Shown piece by piece: positions 1-5,656 of a DNA stretch of 7,407 nucleotides (position 1 is the first letter of the stretch; each line of letters begins with the position of its first letter). The notes under the pieces were generated by a model. That model searched no databases. It worked only from the letters and a program-made list of their open reading frames with translations, and was not told the DNA's origin. The DNA is from Draconibacterium sp. (GTDB taxonomy: Bacteria; Bacteroidota; Bacteroidia; Bacteroidales; Prolixibacteraceae), in the NCBI GenBank assembly GCA_030595485.1, contig JAUVDE010000163.1:1-7407 (forward strand), in the 5' to 3' direction. The position numbers and the translations under genes were made by a program.

Positions 1-844
1 GCCACCATCGGCCGAAGGTTATTGGAACAAACCCTATGTGGGTGTTCAAAAGCGAATTGCCGAATTAAAGCAATATGGTGTTCAGATTGAACCTTTCACT
101 TTTAATCAAGCTGATTCAAAAAGTTTTGTTGCTGCTGCTGAAGAAATACTCGAATTACAACCCGACGGTGTGGTAATGGCTCCCTTTTTCAAAAAAGAGG
201 CACTGGAATTTATCGAAAAACTAAAATCCCTGGAAATACCATTTGTGTTTATCGATTCGGAAATTAAAGAGGCAGGTCAATTGAGTTACATTGGTCAGGA
301 TTCCTACCAAAGTGGATTGGTTTCAGGTAAATTACTGAATTTAATTCTTCCTAAAGGAAATATTCTGGTAATACATTTCGCCAAAGAAATGGACAACCAA
401 AACCACCTTGTTCAACGTGAAAAAGGTTTTTATAATTGGTTTCAACAAAAAGAAAACAACGAACAAACAATTTACACCACCGATGTTCCTGATACCGAGA
501 ATCCAAAGTGGATGGATAAAATTGAGGGTAAAATAAAGACTCAAAATATTAAGGGGATTTTTGTGACGAATTCCAAAGTATTTCACATTGGGCGTTTACT
601 TCACAAACTTCAATTGGATGAAATAAAAGTAATTGGCCACGATTTATTAAAAGAAAATGTAGAGTGCTTAAAAAACGACAAAGTACAATTCCTTATCTGC
701 CAACGCCCCGAAGAACAAGGCTATAGTTCGGTAAATAAGTTATTCCGCAGTGTGGTTCAAAAACGCAAAATTGACAAGGAGAATTACACTTCCATCGACA
801 TTATAACCAAAGAAAACATAGATTATTACAAAGAATTTAAATAA
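1..844 (+). CDS. LacI-family transcriptional regulator, 3' part (effector-binding domain only)
   Basis: The reading frame is open from the first bases of the window, so the gene starts upstream. The GTG at 38 is an internal valine: 12 further in-frame codons precede it and read as normal family sequence (PPSAEGYWNKPYV). About 280 residues are visible. They match the periplasmic-binding-protein-like effector domain of LacI/GalR regulators: an EL-x-x-YGV segment near the start, the hydrophobic strand FVFIDSE, then YIGQDSYQSGLVSG, where the IGQD-x-x-x-SG pattern is typical of the family, and an IDIITKEN tail common in Bacteroidota members. The N-terminal helix-turn-helix DNA-binding domain lies outside the window. 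The gene sits 5 bases before the uxuB-like gene, so it is probably the local uronate-responsive regulator and may be co-transcribed; Bacillus subtilis ExuR, a LacI-family protein, offers a parallel. The inducer cannot be read from the sequence. The family call is firm; the regulatory target is inference. Confidence 0.88.
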   Translation, partial: PPSAEGYWNKPYVGVQKRIAELKQYGVQIEPFTFNQADSKSFVAAAEEILELQPDGVVMAPFFKKEALEFIEKLKSLEIPFVFIDSEIKEAGQLSYIGQDSYQSGLVSGKLLNLILPKGNILVIHFAKEMDNQNHLVQREKGFYNWFQQKENNEQTIYTTDVPDTENPKWMDKIEGKIKTQNIKGIFVTNSKVFHIGRLLHKLQLDEIKVIGHDLLKENVECLKNDKVQFLICQRPEEQGYSSVNKLFRSVVQKRKIDKENYTSIDIITKENIDYYKEFK

Positions 845-849
845 ACAAA

Positions 850-1701
850 ATGCAAGCATTATCATTTAACGATTTAGAAGGAAAAGTATGTGTTATTACC
901 GGTGGCGCCGGTGTACTTGGAAGTGCTATGGTTAAAGCCATTGCCTCAGTTGGAACTAAAATTGCCATTGCCGATATTAATAAAGAAGTAGCCGATAAAG
1001 TTGCTGCTGAAATTGCATCAGAATCGGGTGCCGAAGTTATTGGAATTGAAGCTAATGTTTTGGATAAAGATTCGTTAAAAGCAGCAAAAGCTGAAATAAA
1101 CGAGAAACTTGGCGACATTGACATTCTCATTAATGGTGCCGGAGGAAACAGTCCTCAGGCAACCACCAAAGTGGAAACAATGACCGAAGAAAACATGGAC
1201 AAGTTGGAAGACACGTTTTACGGCTTGGAAATAGAAGGCTTCGATAAAGTATTTGCCTTGAATTTTAAAGGAACTTTGTTGCCAACGATGGTTTTCACTA
1301 CCGATATGTTGAAGAACAAAAAAGGTGTGGTACTGAATGTTTCATCAATGAATTCGTACAAACCACTTACCAAAATCCCTGCATACTCTGCAGCAAAAGC
1401 TTCTATTAATAACTTTACTGAATGGCTTTCGGTGCATTTGGCTAAAGTTGGAATTCGTGTAAATGCGATTGCCCCGGGATTTTTCATCACTAATCAAAAC
1501 CGCTTTTTAGTTACCGATGAAAAAACAGGCAACTTCTCCCCTCGCGGACAAAAAATTGTTGATAATACACCAATGGGGAAATTTGGTGAACCCGAAGATT
1601 TGCAAGGAACAACTTTGTTCCTCATTTCAGATGTATCCAATTTTATAACGGGTATTGTAATTCCTGTTGATGGCGGTTACAGTGCTTTTGGAGGTGTATA
1701 A
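850..1701 (+). CDS. uxuB: SDR-family D-mannonate oxidoreductase (fructuronate reductase), UxuB/YjmF type
   Basis: Predicted cytosolic NAD(H)-dependent enzyme of 283 residues that interconverts D-fructuronate and D-mannonate, the second step after uronate isomerase. It is a classical short-chain dehydrogenase: cofactor loop TGGAGVLG (17-24), acidic D42 at the end of strand 2 (favours NAD over NADP), NGAGG (95-99) in place of the usual NNAG, N138, catalytic S166, Y179 and K183 (YSAAK), and APG at 208-210. Three features point to the mannonate oxidoreductase subfamily rather than a generic SDR: an extended segment after NGAGG rich in T and acidic residues (about 104-131), the NQNR loop (215-218), and the VDGGYSAFGGV C-terminus. 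It is not homologous to the long-chain E. coli UxuB, so this is the Bacillus-style replacement. The start lies 5 bases after the regulator's stop, and uxuA follows. No clear ribosome binding site is visible, as is usual in this phylum. The SDR call is certain; the substrate rests on subfamily motifs and context. Confidence 0.87.
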   Translation: MQALSFNDLEGKVCVITGGAGVLGSAMVKAIASVGTKIAIADINKEVADKVAAEIASESGAEVIGIEANVLDKDSLKAAKAEINEKLGDIDILINGAGGNSPQATTKVETMTEENMDKLEDTFYGLEIEGFDKVFALNFKGTLLPTMVFTTDMLKNKKGVVLNVSSMNSYKPLTKIPAYSAAKASINNFTEWLSVHLAKVGIRVNAIAPGFFITNQNRFLVTDEKTGNFSPRGQKIVDNTPMGKFGEPEDLQGTTLFLISDVSNFITGIVIPVDGGYSAFGGV

Positions 1702-1722
1702 AATACATTAAGTGATAATGCT

Positions 1723-1760
1723 TTTAAGCCAAATTAAATCGATTTGGCTTATTTAAGCCA
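1723..1760 (+). promoter_or_regulatory. Overlapping inverted repeats between uxuB and uxuA
   Basis: The 123-base gap (1702-1824) holds three related arms. AAGCCAAAT (1726-1734) is the exact reverse complement of ATTTGGCTT (1742-1750), and an added T1725-A1751 pair makes a 10-bp stem with a 7-base loop. The second arm can also pair with a third one: TGGCTTA (1745-1751) and TAAGCCA (1754-1760) are complementary but only 2 bases apart, so about 6 bp could form around a 4-base loop. The two hairpins exclude each other. TTTAAGCCA occurs directly repeated at 1723 and 1752, and the first loop contains the CG-centred palindrome AAATCGATTT (1736-1745). No T-run follows, so it is not a standard terminator. 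It could be an operator, an mRNA processing or stability element, or an attenuator. The symmetry is seen; the role is unknown. Confidence 0.4.
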
Positions 1761-1824
1761 CACTTCCGTTAACGCAAACGAAAAAAATAAAATTAGAAAG
1801 AATCGCATAAAATTTGATTAGAGA

Positions 1825-3048
1825 ATGTCATTAGAACAAACATGGAGATGGTACGGTCCAACGGACCCGGTAACGTTACAAGATATCCGTCAGGCAGGAG
1901 CAACAGGAATTGTTACGGCTTTGCACGAAATTCCAAACGGTGAGGTTTGGAGCGAGCAAGCATTAAAAGAACGCAAACGTTTTATCGAATGGGACGACGC
2001 GCAAACACCTGCTAAATCAAGAGGTTTAACATGGTCGGTTATTGAAAGTATTCCGGTGCATGAAGATATTAAACAAGCGCGTCCAAACCGCGATGCACTT
2101 ATTGAAAGTTATATTGAAAGTATTCGTAATGCAGGGAAAGTAGGTATTCCGGTACTTTGCTACAACTTTATGCCAGTAGTAGACTGGACCCGAACTGATT
2201 TACACATGGAATTGGAAGATGGTGCACGTGCTTTGTGTTTCGACATGACTGACTTTGTTGCTTTCGACGTATTTATTTTACGCCGTAAAGGAGCCGAAGC
2301 TGAATACAGCGATGAACTATTAAAAAAGGCGCAAAATCGTTTTGAATCGATGAACCGCGAGAAACGTTACGAAATAGAACGTACAATTCTTGCGGGTTTA
2401 CCTGGTGCCGAAGAATCCTACTCATTAGAACAATTTCAGGCTAAACTTGATGAGTACAAAGATATTGATGATAAAACGTACCGCGATAACCTAAAATACT
2501 TTTTAGAGAAAGTGGCTCCGGTTGCCGAAGAAAGTGGTGTTAAATTGGCTATTCACCCCGACGACCCACCATTTTCGTTATTTGGCTTGCCACGTGTTGT
2601 AAGTACTGAACAAGACCTTGAGTTTTTATTGGGTGTTTACGATAGCATTTACAATGGTTTTACGCTTTGTACCGGTTCGTACGGTGTACGCGCCGATAAT
2701 GATTTACCGGGAATGGTAAAACGCCATGGTGCAAAACTTAACTTCGCACACTTACGAAGTACGCAACGCGACGGGTTAAATGGATTTCACGAAGCAGGAC
2801 ATTTGCAAGGCGATGTTGACATGTACAATGTAATGCTGGCCATTTTAAAGGAGCAACGCAAACGTCAGGCAGTTTATCGTCCCGACCACACCATCCCAAT
2901 GCGTGCCGACCATGGTCACACTATTTTAGATGATTTAAATAAAAAAACAAATCCAGGTTATTCTGCAATTGGATTATTACGCGGAATGGCCGAACTTCGT
3001 GGACTCGAAATGGGAATTGAGAAAAGCGGAGCGGTATTTAATGATTAA
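1825..3048 (+). CDS. uxuA: D-mannonate dehydratase
   Basis: Cytosolic metal-dependent lyase (EC 4.2.1.8) that removes water from D-mannonate to give 2-keto-3-deoxy-D-gluconate. At 407 residues it is full length for the family. The N-terminus EQTWRWYGPTDPVTL (4-18) followed by RQAGATGIVTALHEIPNGEVW (22-42) is close to the E. coli UxuA N-terminus as I remember it. The xylose-isomerase-like TIM barrel shows its conserved stations: AIHPDDPP (242-249), CTGSYGVRADND (282-293), NFAHLRS (306-312), FHEAGHLQGDVDMY (321-334) and RADHGH (360-365). H244, C282, H309 and the D362/H363 pair are the likely metal-site residues by analogy with characterised enzymes (mainly Mn2+ or Fe2+). An insertion at about 150-215, relative to shorter homologues, is normal in the long UxuA form. 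The start is set by the match at residue 4 onward. It follows uxuB by 123 bases, and the kinase for its product comes next. High confidence. Confidence 0.97.
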   Translation: MSLEQTWRWYGPTDPVTLQDIRQAGATGIVTALHEIPNGEVWSEQALKERKRFIEWDDAQTPAKSRGLTWSVIESIPVHEDIKQARPNRDALIESYIESIRNAGKVGIPVLCYNFMPVVDWTRTDLHMELEDGARALCFDMTDFVAFDVFILRRKGAEAEYSDELLKKAQNRFESMNREKRYEIERTILAGLPGAEESYSLEQFQAKLDEYKDIDDKTYRDNLKYFLEKVAPVAEESGVKLAIHPDDPPFSLFGLPRVVSTEQDLEFLLGVYDSIYNGFTLCTGSYGVRADNDLPGMVKRHGAKLNFAHLRSTQRDGLNGFHEAGHLQGDVDMYNVMLAILKEQRKRQAVYRPDHTIPMRADHGHTILDDLNKKTNPGYSAIGLLRGMAELRGLEMGIEKSGAVFND

Positions 3049-3151
3049 GAAGCTGCAAGCTTTTTTGTGAACTGACTTGAAACTTGAAACTAAAAAATAA
3101 ACAAATTATAAACCACGCTGCATAAGTAGCTCGCAGCAAATAACTTTATAC
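3049..3151. other. Intergenic spacer uxuA-kinase with weak hairpins and a tandem 7-mer
   Basis: This 103-base spacer starts with a short hairpin next to the uxuA stop codon: AAGAAGC (3047-3053) can pair with GCTTTTT (3059-3065) across a 5-base loop, running into a six-T tract (3061-3066). It resembles a very weak terminator, but the stem uses part of the T-run. A tandem repeat of ACTTGAA (3075-3081 and 3082-3088, with a third partial copy) follows. GCTGC (3117-3121) and GCAGC (3133-3137) could form a 5-bp stem just before the kinase gene. No promoter matching the Bacteroidota TTTG / TAnnTTTG pattern was recognised. Only the symmetry and repeat are certain. Confidence 0.3.
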
Positions 3152-4225
3152 ATGGAACTAAAACAAAACTGTAAATATGCCATGTTGGTACCAACTAGCA
3201 TGGGAACTCGTATCACTCCTGAAAATGGTCAACCCGTTCATTCGAGCGATAAGTTTACTTTATATGCAACCAGTGCCGAAACAAATGTGGCAAGCATTTC
3301 GTCATTCCTCGGATTACCGGTTAAGGTTTTAACCACTTTTGTAAAAGGAAGTCCAATTGCTCAGTTCATAAAAAGCAATTTAAAATCGCGTCACATGGAC
3401 TACGAAGGTCCGGAGGTTGAACAAGGAAACCCGTGGGGATATCGTCACCAAATTAACATTGCCGACAGTGGATACGGCACACGTGGCCCGCGTGTTTTTA
3501 ACGACCGTGCCGGCGAGGTTGGAAGAACTTTAAATACTAATGATTTTGATTTGGATAGAATCTTTAGGGAAGAAGGTGTTCAAATTGTTCATCTTTCAGG
3601 TTTAATTGCTGCACTTTCTCCTGAAACAACGCAGTTTTGTTTAGAAATTGCCAGAACAGCAAAAAAACACGGTACAAAAATCTCATTCGATTTAAATCAC
3701 CGTGCATCTTTTTGGAAAGGTCGCGAAGAACAATTACACAAAGATTTTACTGAAATTGCATCAGTATCGGATATTCTAATTGGTAACGAAGAAGACTTTC
3801 AACTTTGTTTTGGAATAGAAGGACCTGAAGCTGGAGGCGAAGGATTAAAAGCTAAAATAGATGGTTTTAAAGGTTTGATAAACCGTGTAAAAGAAGCGTT
3901 CCCGAATGCCTCCATTTTTGCAACTACTTTACGTGAGGTTATCAGTGTTAACGAGCACCTTTGGGGAGCTGTAATGCTGGAGGATGAAAACTGGCACGTT
4001 GTTGAACCAAAGAAAATTACTGTACTCGACCGAATTGGCGGTGGCGATGGATTTGTTGGCGGAATGTTATACGGAATTCTAAGAAACTGGGATGCCGAAA
4101 AATGGCCACAATTTGGCTGGGCTACCGGTGCAATGGCTGCCACTTTCTTAAGCGATTACGCGCAACCTGCCGACGAAGAACAAGTTTGGAGTATTTGGGG
4201 CGGAAATGCACGAGTTAAAAGATAA
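3152..4225 (+). CDS. kdgK: PfkB-family carbohydrate kinase, probable 2-keto-3-deoxygluconate kinase
   Basis: Predicted cytosolic ATP-dependent kinase that phosphorylates 2-keto-3-deoxygluconate to KDPG, the step after UxuA. The ribokinase/PfkB fold is shown by an ETNVA segment (43-47) in the place of the usual GG-x-x-x-N substrate motif, DLNHR (180-184), GNEED (211-215) after the DILI strand, and the C-terminal signature DRIGGGDGFVGG (293-304), whose D299 is the expected catalytic base in the anion-hole loop (GGGD here against the common GAGD). At 357 residues it is somewhat longer than many KDG kinases; the extra length lies partly in the lid/insert region at about 84-125 and in a tryptophan-rich tail. 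The first methionine is used; M11 at 3182 is an alternative, but the strand preceding it looks like genuine family sequence. It follows uxuA by 103 bases. Family is certain; substrate is inferred mainly from context, and fructokinase-like or other ketose kinases cannot be excluded. Confidence 0.78.
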   Translation: MELKQNCKYAMLVPTSMGTRITPENGQPVHSSDKFTLYATSAETNVASISSFLGLPVKVLTTFVKGSPIAQFIKSNLKSRHMDYEGPEVEQGNPWGYRHQINIADSGYGTRGPRVFNDRAGEVGRTLNTNDFDLDRIFREEGVQIVHLSGLIAALSPETTQFCLEIARTAKKHGTKISFDLNHRASFWKGREEQLHKDFTEIASVSDILIGNEEDFQLCFGIEGPEAGGEGLKAKIDGFKGLINRVKEAFPNASIFATTLREVISVNEHLWGAVMLEDENWHVVEPKKITVLDRIGGGDGFVGGMLYGILRNWDAEKWPQFGWATGAMAATFLSDYAQPADEEQVWSIWGGNARVKR

Positions 4226-4227
4226 AC

Positions 4228-4282
4228 CTATTGTGAACTATGTGCCTATTGTGGTTTTATTTTCACCACATAGACACAATAG
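4228..4282. repeat. Nested palindromic element with CTAT(T)GTG arms
   Basis: A 55-base element fills most of the 81-base gap between the kinase and the larA-like gene. The outer arms CTATTGTG (4228-4235) and CACAATAG (4275-4282) are perfect reverse complements. Inside them CTATGTG (4238-4244) pairs with CACATAG (4267-4273), leaving only a small bulge (AA against A). A third left-hand copy, CTATTGTGG (4246-4254), can instead pair with CCACATAG (4266-4273) with one bulged T, around an AT-rich loop. Three forward and two inverted copies of the same short unit look like a dispersed palindromic repeat of the kind common between genes in Bacteroidota, not like a terminator, since no T-run follows the outer stem. 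It may also affect mRNA stability or downstream expression. Confidence 0.6.
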
Positions 4283-4306
4283 AACAAATTAGTAAAAATA
4301 GTTTTT

Positions 4307-5590
4307 ATGATTTATTTTGAAAAAGGATCAACTGAAACAGCCCTTACTGCTGAAGATTTAAAATCGGGGATTTTTGAAGCGCTTGAGAAAATTGGTGACA
4401 AACAAAAAGTGCTTGCTATTCCACCCGATTATACACGACTTCCCTCTCGTGCAGGCGAACTAACTGAATTTGCCTGGGAATACTTGGGAGAGAAACTTAC
4501 CGACGTGCTTCCGGCTTTGGGTACGCATACACCAATGACAATGGAGCAAGTTAATCACATGTTTGGCAAAATGCCTTCCGAATTAATTCGTGAACACGAC
4601 TGGCGGAACGATGTAATTACGCTAGGTACTGTTCCTTCAGAATTTGTAAAAGAGGTTTCGGAAGGAGCCTGCGATTACACATGGCCGGCGCAGGTAAATA
4701 AATTGTTAGTGGAAGGAAATTTCGATTTAATACTTTCCATTGGGCAAGTAGTACCCCACGAAGTGGTTGGAATGGCCAACTACAACAAAAATATTTTTGT
4801 AGGCACGGGTGGTTCCGAAGGTATTAATAAAAGCCATTATATTGGTGCGGCCTATGGTATGGAAAAAATGATGGGCCGCGCTGATACTCCGGTTCGTAGG
4901 ATTTTTAATTATGCTTCAGAGAACTTTTCGAATCATCTACCAATAGTTTATGTACAAACCGTTGTTGGACTGAATAACGATGGCAAACTGCAAACTTATG
5001 GTTTGTTTATTGGCGACGATTTTCAGGTGTTCGACAAAGCAGCAAAACTTTCGTTGGAGGTGAACTTCGAGATGCTTGACAAGCCCATAAAAAAGGCAGT
5101 TGTTTGGCTCGACCCAACAGAATTTAAAAGCACTTGGCTGGGCAACAAAAGTATTTATCGTACCCGCATGGCATTGGCTGATGATGCTGAATTAATTGTT
5201 CTAGCACCTGCATTAAAAGAATTTGGAGAAGATAAACAGATTGACAAACTGATTCGAAAATATGGTTACTTCGGAACACCACACACACTAAAATTGGTTA
5301 AGGAGAATGAAGACTTGCAAAATAGCCTGGGAGCTGCGGCTCATTTGATTCATGGTTCTTCCGAAGGTCGCTTTAATATCACGTATTGCCCCGGGAAAGG
5401 CGAAGAAAATCTTACGCGACAAGAAATTGAAAGTGTAGGTTTTAACTATGCCGATTTTGATAAGATGACGGCCAAGTATAATCCGGAAAAATTAAAAGAC
5501 GGCTATAACACAATTGATGGCGAAGAAGTGTTTTATATTTCTAATCCTGCCATTGGATTATGGGCATTCCGAGATAGGTTTGAGTATTAG
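4307..5590 (+). CDS. LarA-like (DUF2088) nickel-pincer racemase/epimerase homologue
   Basis: A 427-residue protein, about the length of lactate racemase LarA (roughly 425). LarA uses the nickel-pincer nucleotide (NPN) cofactor to invert the alpha carbon of a 2-hydroxy acid by hydride transfer. The catalytic landmarks are present: DYTR (41-44) matching the family DxTR motif, GTH (72-74) with the expected general-base H74, PHEVVG (150-155) with H151, K161 exactly 10 residues after H151 (as H174/K184 in Lactiplantibacillus LarA; K184 binds the cofactor), and H177 16 residues after the lysine (as H200, a nickel ligand). The sequence around the lysine is ANYNK instead of the lactate-racemase-like SGGRK, so the substrate pocket probably differs. 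There is no signal peptide or membrane segment. It lies 81 bases after the kinase. The uxuB-uxuA-kdgK context suggests an aldonate substrate such as mannonate or gluconate; that is inference. Cofactor genes larB/C/E are not in the window. Confidence 0.8.
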   Translation: MIYFEKGSTETALTAEDLKSGIFEALEKIGDKQKVLAIPPDYTRLPSRAGELTEFAWEYLGEKLTDVLPALGTHTPMTMEQVNHMFGKMPSELIREHDWRNDVITLGTVPSEFVKEVSEGACDYTWPAQVNKLLVEGNFDLILSIGQVVPHEVVGMANYNKNIFVGTGGSEGINKSHYIGAAYGMEKMMGRADTPVRRIFNYASENFSNHLPIVYVQTVVGLNNDGKLQTYGLFIGDDFQVFDKAAKLSLEVNFEMLDKPIKKAVVWLDPTEFKSTWLGNKSIYRTRMALADDAELIVLAPALKEFGEDKQIDKLIRKYGYFGTPHTLKLVKENEDLQNSLGAAAHLIHGSSEGRFNITYCPGKGEENLTRQEIESVGFNYADFDKMTAKYNPEKLKDGYNTIDGEEVFYISNPAIGLWAFRDRFEY

Positions 5591-5650
5591 CATGCCTTGT
5601 CTGTACGTTAGAATTTTCACATACAGTAAAGACAGGGCATGCCCTGTCTC
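5590..5650. repeat. REP/REPIN-like inverted repeat element
   Basis: GCATGCCTTGTCT (5590-5602) and AGACAGGGCATGC (5630-5642) form a 13-bp stem with a single G-T wobble, extended on the loop side by CTGTA (5601-5605) against TACAG (5622-5626) with small offsets. The right arm is itself part of the perfect 20-base palindrome AGACAGGGCATGCCCTGTCT (5630-5649), so the 13-mer occurs twice directly (5590 and 5637) and once inverted. Its first base is the last base of the larA-like stop codon TAG, so the element abuts that gene. This layout, two related GC-richer arms in opposite orientation around an AT-rich middle, fits a REPIN-type dispersed element. It may also act as a hairpin that protects or ends the upstream transcript. 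No transposase of the RAYT type is in the window. Confidence 0.6.
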
Positions 5651-5656
5651 AATCAA

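Noticed and set aside
38..40. GTG at 38 as the start of the first gene
   Set aside because: The frame is open to the window edge and the upstream codons read as typical LacI effector-domain sequence (EGYWNKPY), so the gene begins outside the window.
341..586. Minus-strand frame of 81 codons
   Set aside because: It lies wholly inside the LacI-family gene on the other strand and has no recognisable motif.
837..1130. Minus-strand frame of 97 codons over the uxuB 5' part
   Set aside because: Low-complexity Ala/Ser/Thr-rich translation that mirrors the SDR coding sequence; no family features.
1218..1490. Minus-strand frame of 90 codons
   Set aside because: Shadow of the SDR gene, with no domain and no upstream signals.
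1808..1816. TAAAATTTG as a Bacteroidota -7 promoter element (TAnnTTTG) for uxuA
   Set aside because: The spacing is one base too long, no TTTG -33 box lies at the right distance, and it is only 8 bases from the start codon.
3047..3066. Rho-independent terminator after uxuA
   Set aside because: The stem is short and A/T-rich and consumes most of the T-run; the next gene continues the same pathway, so termination here is unlikely to be strong.
3799..4143. Minus-strand frame of 114 codons inside the kinase gene
   Set aside because: Pro/Ser-rich antisense translation of a well-conserved kinase C-terminus; not a credible protein.
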